64,000 bases of DNA from Bacillus sp. Cs-700 (GCF_011082085.1 NZ_CP041063.1:3892001-3956000); one strand, 5' to 3'; counted from the stretch's first letter, positions 18,458 to 27,599 are shown. Made by a program: numbers and translations. Notes: generated by a model from the letters alone, not told the origin.

Positions 18458-20038
18458 ATGACAACGAAAGATGGGATTTTAAAGATCCTGGACAACGAGC
18501 TTACGACTTTTATCAGTCACATAGAAAATAATGAACTTGAATTGAATAAAAAAATTGATCATTTAAAGAAACGAATTAAGTTTCTGGAAGCAGATAATGT
18601 TCAATTGCGAACTCAACGAGATAACGTTGAGAAAACAAATGGATTCAATTATTATTTCGATCGTTTAAGTGAAGGGATAACGTACCAACTTCTGGATAGG
18701 TTATGCTTATCTTCTTCTATTCATGATGCCAAATTGTTGTTACATATCGCCAATAAGCTATGGGTTGATAATGATTATGAAAGGTTAAGTTACTTGTTGG
18801 AAGTGTTGGGGCATAATCAAATTGCAATAGGTCACAACGATCAGGAATTAACAGGACAATTTCTTCAACTTAGTGAAAATATTCTTTTGGGAGACCAAAC
18901 TTCCAGTGAGCCAGAAGCAGATAAATTACTCGTCTTCCTTTTAGAACTGATTTCTCAACTTTTTGGTACTCCTATGCAAAATGAGATTCTTCCATTCTTA
19001 TTAACCAATGAATCAACGATTTTTGATAACGTTCTATTCACAAATGATCCAGCTATCATTATCAAATATCTACGAGTACTAAATGCATTTGAACTTTATG
19101 ATGAGTTGAAAGCTGCTTTAATTCATTTATTGGATGTAGAATGGTCATTTATCGAAAATTCCTTAACGAATGAGGATATGATTTTCTTGCTGTGGTATTG
19201 CTATTTAGTTGATTTTGATGAAGATTTAATAGAAATAGGATCGATGAATATACAACAACTCGATTCCACTAATGATGACGTTGCATTGTACTTTTATATG
19301 AATAATGAAAAGCGCTATATAAAAGATATCGTCGATCTGAAGTTTCTTCAATTTAATAAAGGGACGATATTAAACAGTAATGAGAAAAAACAGGTTTTAC
19401 AAAAGGTAAGAAGTTCGATTGAGTCAAGCATTGTCATTCAGAAAAAAGCTCATGTCTCCTACGAACCTGTCTTTCTTTTGCAGGATAATTGGAGAGAGGA
19501 CTTTTTGGAAAAAAAAGAGTTAAGAAAAGAATTTATCTCCTTGCCTCTTTATCAAGATAAAAATAGTAACCTGGTAAATGATTTTGCTGAAATGGATGTA
19601 CTTATCGATAAGTGGAATAAGGAAATCTACATAACGGAAAATCAACTAAAGCATATCGTTAATGCATACGGGTTGTATCCTAAGGTGAAAAAGAATCATT
19701 TGATCAATTTTGTTTGGCCTTCTAAAGAAGTAAAAGAAAGCAAACAAGAGACAGACAAAGAAGAAAAGACTTTAAATGAAAAAAGTGCCTTGATGCTAAT
19801 GGGGTATAAAGTGAGTGGAAACCTGACGCGTGTGAAGCGATGGGATATTCTCCAAAAAGCTGTACCGAAGTTAGGATTAAAGCGCGTTGCTTACACCATT
19901 TCCTATAACGTGAAACTACGTAAAGGACAGAAGAATGGTGAGGAGAAGTTCGTCAATGCTATCACTGAGTGGGAGCATGACTTAAATAAGTTAAAAGCCA
20001 CTTATTATAAGAAGGACTTTAAATGGCCAATTACATAA
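18458..20038 (+). CDS. unknown 526-residue protein with N-terminal coiled coil
   Basis: I choose ATG 18458 (MTTKDGILKILDN) because a G-rich ribosome binding site lies just upstream. An in-frame ATG at 18437 would add MGKGSGD. Residues of about 20-60 form a coiled coil (ELELNKKIDHLKKRIKFLEA). A long helical middle follows, and the last 85 residues form a distinct basic domain (LMLMGYKVSGNLTRVKRWDI, then ILQKAVPKLGLKRVAY). No enzymatic motif, membrane segment or known family was recognised. The stop is 15 bases before the next gene, so the two form a unit in the defence island. Confidence 0.75.
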   Translation: MTTKDGILKILDNELTTFISHIENNELELNKKIDHLKKRIKFLEADNVQLRTQRDNVEKTNGFNYYFDRLSEGITYQLLDRLCLSSSIHDAKLLLHIANKLWVDNDYERLSYLLEVLGHNQIAIGHNDQELTGQFLQLSENILLGDQTSSEPEADKLLVFLLELISQLFGTPMQNEILPFLLTNESTIFDNVLFTNDPAIIIKYLRVLNAFELYDELKAALIHLLDVEWSFIENSLTNEDMIFLLWYCYLVDFDEDLIEIGSMNIQQLDSTNDDVALYFYMNNEKRYIKDIVDLKFLQFNKGTILNSNEKKQVLQKVRSSIESSIVIQKKAHVSYEPVFLLQDNWREDFLEKKELRKEFISLPLYQDKNSNLVNDFAEMDVLIDKWNKEIYITENQLKHIVNAYGLYPKVKKNHLINFVWPSKEVKESKQETDKEEKTLNEKSALMLMGYKVSGNLTRVKRWDILQKAVPKLGLKRVAYTISYNVKLRKGQKNGEEKFVNAITEWEHDLNKLKATYYKKDFKWPIT

Positions 20039-20053
20039 AAGGGAGATTGAATT

Positions 20054-20467
20054 ATGTTACATACTAGAATGAAATTAGTAAACGAACCCGCTTTAGAAGA
20101 GCTATTAATGGATATTGTCAGAACCGCATATGATCAGATTAAAAACTTATCGATGTTGTTGTCAGTTGAACATGAGATGGATGTTCTTATTGCAACAGAA
20201 GGACATGAAACGTTCAATGATGTGATTAAAGAAAACTTCATTCTTGATGAATTTGAAGATATTGAAGATCAAAAAGGTTATCAACAACTCATCGAGGATT
20301 TGCAAGTTGAGTTTATCGACATACATAAAAGATCTGGACTCTTTGATTATTTTCCTGCGGGAGAGTATGAGGTGAGTGGAGAAAAGCGCTATCAAGCAGA
20401 TGCAAAGCTTGCGCCAGTGGGAAGATTTCATGCACCGTTTGAGGATGCTGTGATGGTGGTTCATTAA
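20054..20467 (+). CDS. unknown acidic 137-residue protein
   Basis: A GGGAG ribosome binding site precedes ATG 20054. The protein is acidic and helical at the N-terminus (EPALEELLMDIVRTAYDQIK) and ends with ARxxPVGRFHAPFEDAVMVV-like sequence containing KLAPVGRFHAPFED. There is no signal peptide. It follows the 526-residue gene closely and is presumably its partner, for example an antitoxin or regulatory subunit. That is inference from the arrangement only. Confidence 0.6.
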   Translation: MLHTRMKLVNEPALEELLMDIVRTAYDQIKNLSMLLSVEHEMDVLIATEGHETFNDVIKENFILDEFEDIEDQKGYQQLIEDLQVEFIDIHKRSGLFDYFPAGEYEVSGEKRYQADAKLAPVGRFHAPFEDAVMVVH

Positions 20468-20537
20468 TATAAGTGTTAAAGGAGCTTGGTTTTTGACACT
20501 GCTTACATCATAAAGTAAACTATTACCAACTAAATAA

Positions 20538-20640
20538 GCTTATCACGAGTGAACGAGAGTACGGGCTCTTTGACTTCACAGCAACCTGCCAGGAGGTAAG
20601 GTGCTCCAACCTACAAAGCATGGCTTTGAATGATAACGCA
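20538..20640 (+). ncRNA. SAM-I (S-box) riboswitch aptamer
   Basis: The P1 helix is TTATCA (20540-20545) with TGATAA (20631-20636). Between them lie the S-box landmarks in order: GTGAA ... GAGAG ... GGCTC ... TTTGAC ... TTCAC (P2 with its kink-turn region), AGCAACC, AGGT, GGTGCTCCAACCT and AGC. These match the consensus core of the SAM-I class. Binding of S-adenosylmethionine should favour the downstream terminator at 20651-20695 and switch the following gene off when SAM is abundant. Confidence 0.85.
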
Positions 20641-20650
20641 CGGAAAGCGG

Positions 20651-20695
20651 AGGCTCTTTGTTGCATTCATTATTTGCGATGAAGGGCCTTTTTTG
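20651..20695 (+). terminator. riboswitch-controlled terminator
   Basis: AGGCTCTT...TTGCA pairs with TGCGA...AAGGGCCT (with G:U and T:G wobbles) and is followed by TTTTTT. It starts 11 bases after P1 of the SAM riboswitch, the normal place for the expression platform. Confidence 0.8.
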
Positions 20696-20741
20696 TTCAA
20701 TTGTTGAATACCTTGTTTATAAGAATAAGGGGGATGAGTTT

Positions 20742-21068
20742 GTGAACGTAAATCGATTTGCACGAAGCATCATGGCGAAAAGTTATGATGGGGAAAGTTT
20801 TTTATTACATGTGGCAGAAGTCATTGAACGTCAGCTGAAGGAGTGGGATGAGGCGTATGAAGTCATCGTAATGAAGCTGATTGACTATGAGGTCACTGTT
20901 AAAAAGGAAAACCGCTCTTATGAACTGTTGCTTACGGAGGATGCATTGCTTTCGCTAAAACGGAAATCCCCTTATGCGCTGGATCGATATTTGTGGCTGG
21001 AATTCGAGAAGCAGGGCCTTCAGATTGTGAGAGGAAATGGGGATTATATTGAAAGTGTGATGTGTTGA
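20742..21068 (+). CDS. unknown 108-residue protein downstream of SAM riboswitch
   Basis: GTG 20742 follows AAGGGGG at a good distance. An earlier in-frame ATG (20658) lies inside the riboswitch terminator and is rejected. The soluble mixed alpha/beta product has VNVNRFARSIMAKSYDGESF at the N-terminus, EVIVMKLIDYEVTVKKENRS in the middle and LDRYLWLEFEKQGLQIVRGN near the end. No family, metal site or membrane segment was recognised. Every characterised S-box target handles methionine, cysteine or SAM metabolism or transport, so either this is a new member of that regulon or the original target was replaced. Confidence 0.6.
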   Translation: MNVNRFARSIMAKSYDGESFLLHVAEVIERQLKEWDEAYEVIVMKLIDYEVTVKKENRSYELLLTEDALLSLKRKSPYALDRYLWLEFEKQGLQIVRGNGDYIESVMC

Positions 21069-21793
21069 TAAGAGTTAAGAAACCCGTTTGATTCAGGGAT
21101 ATCCACTGTCTGTTCCCAGCTTTTAAGTAAAGAAAGGCTGATATATCCAGGCGAGGCATACCAGGGTCAAACAATAAATAAAAAACTTTGCAAAATCGAT
21201 TTGATTATTTGTATTCATACCATGATAGATGCAAATTTGCATGCTACTATTCATTAGTTTGTACCAAAATAGTGAAAAGTATTTTTGAAAACAAACAGTA
21301 GGAATCCAGGGTTTGAAATCAAAATTGGAAGCATAGACCTATTGAAGAGGTATTTGGTAAATGATGAGAATGAAGCAAAATGAACAATGAAATTCCCCAA
21401 ATTAGGAGACGAAAACCGTAGGATTTAGCGTATGATGACGGATGTTCCTAGCGTGTCAGCAATAAATTCCACTCCTTTCAGAAAAGGAGACTTTTCCAAT
21501 TTATTATTATACTGCAAAATAAGGAAATAAGGATTCTGGGATCACTAGTGAGGTCGAGAGTAGTTAAAAAGTACTGGTTTTCAGAAAATTCATTTTCTAA
21601 AGAAAGGAAAATAAGTTTTTTCATATAACGAACGAGACGTAGAAGGGATTCTAACGTCTCGTTTTTTTGTTTCAATTTTAACTAAAAAAAGGTGATTTTT
21701 TTATCACTTTCAAGCAGTTTCAGTGATTCGAATTTTGTATAGAGTGTTTATCTGTTCAGTTTTGCAAAAATGATGAGTACAAAAACTGCACAT
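21069..21793. other. long intergenic region, mostly empty
   Basis: About 725 bases without a convincing gene. A minus-strand frame at 21478-21675 has no ribosome binding site and overlaps a terminator. The only clear elements are that terminator (21632-21668) and a short duplicated string, GCAAAATAAGGAA, seen near 21513 and again near 21873 just before the PTS region. The duplication suggests that an older copy of the PTS leader lies here. Confidence 0.5.
21632..21668 (+). terminator. rho-independent terminator
   Basis: ACGAGACGT (21632-21640) and ACGTCTCGT (21654-21662) make a perfect 9-bp stem followed by a T run. No gene immediately upstream uses it, so it is probably the end of a lost transcript or of a small RNA. 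Confidence 0.75.
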
Positions 21794-21831
21794 TGAAAAC
21801 CCTTTCATTTAGCGTTTTCACACTCTATACT
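21794..21831 (+). promoter_or_regulatory. cre-like site overlapping PTS promoter
   Basis: TGAAAACCCTTTCA (21794-21807) fits the CcpA cre consensus with one mismatch in the central CG. It overlaps the -35 region (about 21803-21808) of a promoter whose -10 is TATACT (21826-21831), with a 17-base spacer. Repression by CcpA in the presence of glucose would be expected for the ascorbate-type PTS downstream. Confidence 0.55.
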
Positions 21832-21840
21832 TAGCACTAT

Positions 21841-21854
21841 CAAATCATGATTTG
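21841..21854. promoter_or_regulatory. 14-bp palindrome in the PTS leader
   Basis: CAAATCATGATTTG is a perfect palindrome placed about 10 bases after the -10 box, where an operator for a specific regulator would sit. The adjacent regulator gene is broken, so the site may be orphaned. Confidence 0.4.
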
Positions 21855-21898
21855 TTTCATCCGTATCATTTTGCAAAATAAGGAAGTTGGAGATCTCC

Positions 21899-22017
21899 AT
21901 GTCACTTGATGAAAGAAGCCTATTCTTTATAACGAAACTTGAGTTTGAAACCCGGGTTCATTACGGTCGAGAATGTGATTGAGCAGCGCGGTTATACTAA
22001 AGCGAACGTTCGATGAA
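21899..22017 (+). pseudogene. remnant of a BglG/MtlR-type PTS activator
   Basis: ATG 21899 opens MSLDERSLFFITKL, like the N-terminal helix of BglG-family or PRD activators. The frame then breaks. The next frame continues FITVENVIEQRGYTK, which has the sense of the helix-turn-helix segment, before running into RTFDEWPVF ahead of the EIIA gene. The PRD domains that should follow are absent. A large internal deletion plus a frameshift therefore removed the activator, leaving about 40 codons fused in position to the PTS genes. Confidence 0.5.
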
Positions 22018-22092
22018 TGGCCTGTCTTCTGTCCATCACCATGGCCCGAAACATCATCATCTAGCTTATCAATAGAAAGGTTTGAACGGCTT

Positions 22093-22542
22093 ATGTTAAA
22101 AGACTTAATTCATGAAGAAACCATTCAATTTGCTTCACACGCAACAGATTGGAAAGAGGCGATTAAAACAGCGGCCAAACCGCTCCTTACTAACGAACAG
22201 ATCACGACGGCTTACGTCGATGCGATGATCAGGAGTGTTGAAGAGTTAGGGCCATATGTTGTCATCGCTCCAGGAATCGCCATCCCCCACGCTCGACCTG
22301 AAGCAGGCGTGAATAAGGTTGGCATGAGCTTACTTCGGTTAGATGAAGCCGTTCCTTTTTCAGAGAAAGAAAAGCACCAGGTGAAATTATTAATCGTGCT
22401 TGCTGCAGTCGATCAAGAAACGCATCTAGAAGCCCTTGCACAGCTCTCAGAACTCCTATCAGAGGAAGAGAATCTAGCCACAATTTATGGTGCAACGGAT
22501 AAAGAAGAAATTATTGACCTTGTTACAAAATACTCAAATTAA
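22093..22542 (+). CDS. PTS EIIA component, fructose/mannitol-type (Ula/Sga family)
   Basis: I start at ATG 22093 (MLKDLIHEETIQF), the usual N-terminus, rather than at the upstream frame opening at 21979, whose extra residues are regulator remnants. The 149-residue protein has the phosphoacceptor histidine in GIAIPHARPE and ends in a standard EIIA helix. It accepts phosphate from HPr and passes it to the EIIB encoded 15 bases downstream. The order EIIA-EIIB-EIIC is that of ascorbate-type systems. Confidence 0.85.
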   Translation: MLKDLIHEETIQFASHATDWKEAIKTAAKPLLTNEQITTAYVDAMIRSVEELGPYVVIAPGIAIPHARPEAGVNKVGMSLLRLDEAVPFSEKEKHQVKLLIVLAAVDQETHLEALAQLSELLSEEENLATIYGATDKEEIIDLVTKYSN

Positions 22543-22557
22543 AAGGAGAGAATGAAA

Positions 22558-22833
22558 ATGAAAAAAATTCTTGTAGTATGTGGAAACGGATTAGGAAGCA
22601 GCTTTATGGTAGAAATGAATGTGAAAAGTATTCTTAAGGAACTTGGCATTGAGGCAGAGGTCGATCATACAGATCTTACAACTAGTAAATCTGAAAATGC
22701 GGATTACTACTTAGGCTCTACAGAGATCGTTGAAAATCTTGAAGATGGAAAGCGAAATGTTATTAAACTCAACAATTTGATGGATAAAAACGAGTTAAGA
22801 ACGGCGCTTGAAACAAATCTGAAAGGAGAATAA
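22558..22833 (+). CDS. PTS EIIB component, ascorbate-type
   Basis: The second ATG (22558) has better spacing from AAGGAG than 22552. The 91-residue protein begins KKILVVCGNGLGSS, with the phosphocysteine in a CGNGLGSS P-loop that is typical of UlaB/SgcB. It sits between EIIA and EIIC with gaps of 15 and 4 bases and would phosphorylate the sugar during transport through EIIC. Confidence 0.85.
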   Translation: MKKILVVCGNGLGSSFMVEMNVKSILKELGIEAEVDHTDLTTSKSENADYYLGSTEIVENLEDGKRNVIKLNNLMDKNELRTALETNLKGE

Positions 22834-22837
22834 AACG

Positions 22838-24217
22838 ATGGTCGATTTAATCATGAAAGATATTTTAGGGACACCGGCGATCCTTGTAGGGCTATTTGCC
22901 CTTGTCGGTCTTCTTCTTCAAAAGAAGGACGTTGCCAATGTCATTTCAGGTACATTAAAAACGATCATGGGGTTTGTGATTCTGGGGGCAGGGGCTGGCG
23001 TGCTTGTCGGCTCCCTAGATAATTTCAGTAGTATGTTCGATCATGCTTTTGAAATTCAAGGAATCATCCCCAATAACGAAGCGATCGTTGCGTTAGCACA
23101 GGAAGCATTCGGTGCAGAAACGGCAATGATCATGCTTTTCGGAATGGTAGCGAACATTGTTCTCGCGCGTATTACCCCTTTTAAGTATATCTTCTTAACA
23201 GGTCATCATACGATGTTCATGGCTTGTCTGATTGCCGTTATTCTTTCAACTGGCGGCTTTAGCGGCGCAACAATGATCATTACCGGTTCGGTTATTCTCG
23301 GGTCTCTAATGGTTCTCTTACCTGCGTTATTGCAGCCTTTTACAAGAAAAATTATAGGCAGCGACGATTTTGCAATTGGCCACTTTGGCTCTTTCGGTTA
23401 TTTAATCGCAGCAGCTGTTGGGAAAGCGGTAGGAAAGAATTCTAAGTCGACAGAGGAAATTAAAGTTCCGAAAACCCTTAACTTCCTTCGTGACACATCT
23501 GTCTCTGTCTCGCTTACGATGGCGCTTTTATTCTTCGTCGTGGCCCTATTTACAGGACCATCATTCATCGAATCCGAGCTAAGCGGCGGAACGAACTTCC
23601 TTGTATTCTCCTTTATGCAAGCGCTAACGTTCGCAGCTGGTGTCTACATCATTTTAGCCGGTGTAAGAATGCTTTTATCTGAAATTGTTCCTGCTTTTAA
23701 AGGTATTGCAGATAAAGTTATCCCGAATGCGATCCCAGCACTTGATGTTCCGGCTGTTTTTCCATTCGCCAACAACGCAGTTATTATTGGTTTCTTCTTT
23801 AGCTTTATTGCTGGACTTCTCAGTATGTTCCTTCTCCCGCTCTTAGGGCTGAAAGTGATTGTGCCTGGTCTCGTGCCTCACTTCTTCACAGGTGCAGCTG
23901 CAGGTGTATTCGGAAATGCAGCTGGCGGTCGAAGAGGAGCCGTATTTGGCTCAATGGCAAACGGCGTGATTATTAGCTTCTTGCCAGCTCTTCTTCTACC
24001 AGTCCTTGGCACACTCGGATTTGAAGGGACCACGTTTGGAGATGCTGACTTTGGTGTAGTTGGTATCGTTCTTGGAAACATGATTGCTCTTCTTTCTTCG
24101 AAAACAGTATTCCTTGTTGTCCTCGGGGTTGTGTTAGTCGCTATTTTTGCAGGGGCTTCTCTGTTTAAGCGTTCTAAAAATCACAACGATGTAGATGATA
24201 AGCCTGAAGCTTCGTAA
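22838..24217 (+). CDS. PTS EIIC component, ascorbate-type permease
   Basis: This 459-residue protein has about 11 hydrophobic segments and clear UlaA/SgaT features: VNDILGTPAILVGL-like start (DILGTPAILVGLFALVGL), FLTGHHTMFMACL, and a glycine-rich FFTGAAAGVFGNAAGG loop. UlaA imports L-ascorbate with phosphorylation. The other ula catabolic genes (ulaD, ulaE, ulaF and the lactonase ulaG) are not present, and transketolase follows instead, so the substrate may be another pentose-like sugar acid or polyol. Confidence 0.85.
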   Translation: MVDLIMKDILGTPAILVGLFALVGLLLQKKDVANVISGTLKTIMGFVILGAGAGVLVGSLDNFSSMFDHAFEIQGIIPNNEAIVALAQEAFGAETAMIMLFGMVANIVLARITPFKYIFLTGHHTMFMACLIAVILSTGGFSGATMIITGSVILGSLMVLLPALLQPFTRKIIGSDDFAIGHFGSFGYLIAAAVGKAVGKNSKSTEEIKVPKTLNFLRDTSVSVSLTMALLFFVVALFTGPSFIESELSGGTNFLVFSFMQALTFAAGVYIILAGVRMLLSEIVPAFKGIADKVIPNAIPALDVPAVFPFANNAVIIGFFFSFIAGLLSMFLLPLLGLKVIVPGLVPHFFTGAAAGVFGNAAGGRRGAVFGSMANGVIISFLPALLLPVLGTLGFEGTTFGDADFGVVGIVLGNMIALLSSKTVFLVVLGVVLVAIFAGASLFKRSKNHNDVDDKPEAS

Positions 24218-24302
24218 TTGCAGAAGCATCTAATGGCGATGAAGAGATTGGAACTAGAAACATTAAGTAGGATTAACGCTATGTTAGTTATCAAGTTAAA
24301 GT

Positions 24303-24408
24303 GGGTGCTCAATAAGAAGGTGAAATGGCCAGAGAAGAATACGTGAGGGATGGAAGCTTACGTAGTCATTCCACTGCCCTTTACGCCGGACTTTTGAGCA
24401 CCCTTTTC
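24303..24408 (+). terminator. long-loop terminator after the PTS operon
   Basis: GGGTGCTCAA (24303-24312) pairs perfectly with TTGAGCACCC (24394-24403) and is followed by TTTTC. The 81-nt interior also has pairing potential (GGATGG with GTCATTCC). This makes it larger than an ordinary terminator and possibly a folded regulatory leader for transketolase. Confidence 0.5.
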
Positions 24409-24452
24409 ATGAAAAAGCTGTCTATTAAACTAATAAATAAAGGAGTAACATC

Positions 24453-26474
24453 ATGAATCATTTAGATTTAGATCAACTTGCCATTAATACCATTCGTACG
24501 TTATCGATCGATGCCATCGAAAAGGCAAACTCAGGACATCCTGGTTTACCAATGGGAGCAGCTCCTATGGCATACAAACTATGGACAACTCATATGAATC
24601 ATAATCCAACGAACCCAACATGGTTTAATAGAGACCGATTTGTTTTATCAGCTGGGCATGGATCGATGTTGCTGTACAGCTTGTTACACTTATCCGGTTA
24701 CGATCTATCGATGGAAGAGATTAAGAATTTCCGTCAATGGGGGAGTAAGACACCAGGTCACCCTGAATTTGGACATACCCCAGGAGTGGAAGCAACGACT
24801 GGTCCTTTAGGGCAAGGAATTGCCATGGCGGTTGGGATGGCCATGGCTGAACGCCATTTAGCGGCAACCTATAATAAAGAAAACTATGAACTAATTAATC
24901 ACTTTACGTATAGCATTTGTGGAGATGGCGATATCATGGAAGGAGTTTCTGGCGAAGCGGCTTCATTAGCAGCACACCTGAAATTAGGTCGACTTGTCGT
25001 GTTATATGATTCGAACGACATCTCACTTGATGGAGACTTAGATCAGTCCTTTTCTGAAAATGTAGAAGGTCGTTTTCAAGCGTACGGATGGCAAGTCATT
25101 CGCGTAGAAGACGGAAATGATTTAGTGGAAATAAACAAAGCGATCGAAGAAGCGAAGCAAGAACGCGATCGTCCGACACTCATTGAAGTGAAAACGACGA
25201 TTGGTTATGGATCGCCAAACCGTGCAGGCACATCTAGTGTGCACGGTGCACCATTAGGAGAAGAGGAGATCAAACTGACGAAAGAAGCTTACAAGTGGAC
25301 GTTTGAGGAAGACTTCTATGTTCCTGAAGAAGTATATCGCCATTTCCGTTCCCTTGTAGTGGAAACAGGCCAAAAGAAAGAAGAAGAGTGGAATCACTTA
25401 TACGCAGCTTACAAAGAGGCGTATCCAGAGCTAGCGGAGAAATTGGACTGCGCCATCAAAGGTGAACTGCCTGATGGGTGGAAAGATCAATTACCATCGT
25501 ATGAGGTTGGGACAAGTCTCGCATCTCGGGTGTCCTCCGGTGAGGCATTGAACGCTATCGCAAAAGCAGTACCGCAATTTTTTGGCGGATCGGCTGATTT
25601 AGCTGGTTCAAACAAAACAGCGATAAAAGATTCAGGTGATTTCTCTGCAACCAATTACGCGGGACGTAACATTTGGTTTGGGGTACGGGAGTTTGCGATG
25701 GGAGCCGCTTTAAATGGGATGACGCTTCATGGTGGACTTAAGGTGTTCGGTGGGACATTCTTTGTATTCTCAGACTACCTTCGCCCAGCGATTCGGTTAG
25801 CGGCTCTAATGAACTTGCCAGTGACGTATGTCTTCACGCATGATAGTGTCGCGGTAGGAGAAGACGGCCCAACACACCAGCCCATTGAACAACTGGCTTC
25901 ATTACGAACTTTACCAAACATTAGCGTGATTCGTCCGGCGGATGGGAATGAAACTGTTGCTGCTTGGAAAATCGCCATGGAATCAACTGAAACGCCAACG
26001 GCGCTAATCTTGTCTCGCCAAAATCTCCCTACAATCGCTGGCACGAAGGAGCTTGCGGATGAGGGTGTCAGAAAAGGGGCCTATGTGGTTTCAACACCTG
26101 ATACGGCAACTTCACCGCAGGCACTGTTGCTGGCATCGGGGTCAGAAGTGCCGTTAGCTTTAGAAGCGCAGCGTGAGTTGGCCAAGGAAAACGTCTCTGT
26201 TTCTGTCATTAGTTTTCCATCATGGGATCGCTTTGAAGCTCAATCAAAAGAATACCAAGAATCAGTGCTTCCTTCCGATGTGAAGGCGCGATTAGCGATC
26301 GAAATGGGATCCCCTCTAGGCTGGGAGCGTTATGTCAAAGAGCATGGAGACGTGTTAACCATTAATCGCTTCGGTGCTTCTGGTCCAGAAGCGAACGTGT
26401 TGAAAGAATACGGTTTTACAGTCGAGAATGTGGTGGCAAAAGTAAGAGAATTAATGAAGTCTCTAAACGTCTAA
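24453..26474 (+). CDS. tkt: transketolase
   Basis: This 673-residue enzyme is of the usual full length. The thiamine diphosphate motif [20 protein letters not shown] is intact, as are the N-terminal [20 protein letters not shown] and the pyrimidine-domain [17 protein letters not shown]. It transfers two-carbon units between ketose and aldose phosphates in the pentose phosphate pathway. AAGGAG precedes ATG 24453. Its location behind a Ula-type PTS suggests a dedicated copy that feeds pentose phosphates from the imported sugar into central metabolism. A housekeeping tkt probably exists elsewhere. Confidence 0.95.
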   Translation: MNHLDLDQLAINTIRTLSIDAIEKANSGHPGLPMGAAPMAYKLWTTHMNHNPTNPTWFNRDRFVLSAGHGSMLLYSLLHLSGYDLSMEEIKNFRQWGSKTPGHPEFGHTPGVEATTGPLGQGIAMAVGMAMAERHLAATYNKENYELINHFTYSICGDGDIMEGVSGEAASLAAHLKLGRLVVLYDSNDISLDGDLDQSFSENVEGRFQAYGWQVIRVEDGNDLVEINKAIEEAKQERDRPTLIEVKTTIGYGSPNRAGTSSVHGAPLGEEEIKLTKEAYKWTFEEDFYVPEEVYRHFRSLVVETGQKKEEEWNHLYAAYKEAYPELAEKLDCAIKGELPDGWKDQLPSYEVGTSLASRVSSGEALNAIAKAVPQFFGGSADLAGSNKTAIKDSGDFSATNYAGRNIWFGVREFAMGAALNGMTLHGGLKVFGGTFFVFSDYLRPAIRLAALMNLPVTYVFTHDSVAVGEDGPTHQPIEQLASLRTLPNISVIRPADGNETVAAWKIAMESTETPTALILSRQNLPTIAGTKELADEGVRKGAYVVSTPDTATSPQALLLASGSEVPLALEAQRELAKENVSVSVISFPSWDRFEAQSKEYQESVLPSDVKARLAIEMGSPLGWERYVKEHGDVLTINRFGASGPEANVLKEYGFTVENVVAKVRELMKSLNV

Positions 26475-26573
26475 AAAGAAAAAAGCTGATAAGTAAACTA
26501 TTAATTTGCTGCGCGTTGGGAACAGTAACTAATCGAAAATAGTAGTCATAAAAAACGGTGGGTGCACCATTCT

Positions 26574-26608
26574 ACAGCCTATGGTCTTAGCATAAGACTG
26601 TAGGCTGT
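26574..26608. terminator. imperfect hairpin downstream of transketolase
   Basis: ACAGCCT (26574-26580) pairs with AGGCTGT (26602-26608), and inside it GTCTTA pairs with TAAGAC around GCA. There is no T tract, so it is a weak terminator or an extragenic hairpin. Confidence 0.5.
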
Positions 26609-26657
26609 TGATCATTTAATAGTCAACTGAAAAAAGTAAAATAATGGAGGTGGGAAG

Positions 26658-27500
26658 ATGATGTATCAAACCATTATATTAGATATGGATGGGACTTTAC
26701 TTAATGAGGTTAATCGTGTCAGTGATAGAGTGATCAATTACTTAAAAGAGCTTCGGAAAAGCGGGAAATACGTTTTTATTGCAACTGGAAGAACATTAAA
26801 TGAAGTAACAGAGGTCCTCCCGGATGATTTAGAAGTAGATGGGATGGTTACAGCTAATGGGATGTCCGTTTTCATTCATCAGGAAAAGCTTGTTGAACAT
26901 GCGCTTCCTCCCTTCCTCGTTCGAGAACTCGTTGAAAAAGCAAGCGATAGGGCCATTTATTATGAAGTCCATTCAAATGTAGGAACTAGATTCACTTTAA
27001 AGCAGGATAGAGGAGATATGTTCTATCATACAAAGGACCCTAAACCTGATACCATTGAAGAGAATGAATGGTTTTCAAGGAAATTGGCTGTAAAAGAGAA
27101 GATCGATTGGCGCGATCACTTAAATCCAGAAAAAATATCGAAAATCTATTTTTTTAGTAAAAATATGAAGCTTATTGAAGAGTGGAAAAGTGAATTAGAT
27201 CTTGTAAAGAAAAAAGTAGCGTTTACTAGCACTTCTTCAACTGAGCATAACGTAGAAGTTATGGTGGCGAATGTTTCAAAAGCAACTGGGATACAAAATT
27301 TACTAGATCATTTTGCGTTGTCCCAAGACGAAGTCATGGCAGTAGGAGATGGAGAAAATGATCTTCCTATGTTTAAGCTAGCGTCTTATTCTGTTGCCAT
27401 GAAAAATGCCTCAGATGTGGTTAAAAAACAAGTAGATGACGTAACCGATTATTCGTATAAAGAAGATGGTTTGTATCACTTTTTGAAGAAAACTTTTTAA
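26658..27500 (+). CDS. Cof-type HAD-IIB phosphatase
   Basis: This 280-residue protein has HAD motif I (IILDMDGTLL, Asp nucleophile near residue 9), motif II (FIATGRT), and motifs III/IV (VMAVGDGENDLPMFKLA near residue 230) around a C2-type cap. HAD-IIB enzymes dephosphorylate sugar phosphates or other small phosphometabolites. GGAGGT precedes ATG 26658. No partner gene defines the substrate, but its position beside a PTS and transketolase makes a sugar phosphate plausible. Confidence 0.85.
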   Translation: MMYQTIILDMDGTLLNEVNRVSDRVINYLKELRKSGKYVFIATGRTLNEVTEVLPDDLEVDGMVTANGMSVFIHQEKLVEHALPPFLVRELVEKASDRAIYYEVHSNVGTRFTLKQDRGDMFYHTKDPKPDTIEENEWFSRKLAVKEKIDWRDHLNPEKISKIYFFSKNMKLIEEWKSELDLVKKKVAFTSTSSTEHNVEVMVANVSKATGIQNLLDHFALSQDEVMAVGDGENDLPMFKLASYSVAMKNASDVVKKQVDDVTDYSYKEDGLYHFLKKTF

Positions 27501-27544
27501 AAAACTAAAACACATTAAATGGAGTCACTGTTTGGCCAATTGGC

Positions 27545-27599
27545 AAAGTGCCTGTCTTTAAGCTTATTCATGATACTAAGCTAAGAGACAGGTGCTTTT
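27545..27599 (+). terminator. terminator with GTGCCTGTC arms
   Basis: AAGTGCCTGTCTT..TAAGCTTA (27546 onward) pairs with TAAGCTAAGAGACAGGTGCTT and is followed by TTTTC. The arm sequence GTGCCTGTC recurs elsewhere in the window (46806-46818), so it may derive from a dispersed extragenic repeat. Confidence 0.75.

Noticed and set aside
20658-20741. N-terminal extension of the SAM-riboswitch ORF from ATG 20658
   Set aside because: It would start inside the terminator hairpin; GTG 20742 has a much better ribosome binding site.
21478-21675. Minus-strand 65-codon ORF
   Set aside because: No ribosome binding site, and it overlaps a clear terminator; composition is non-coding.
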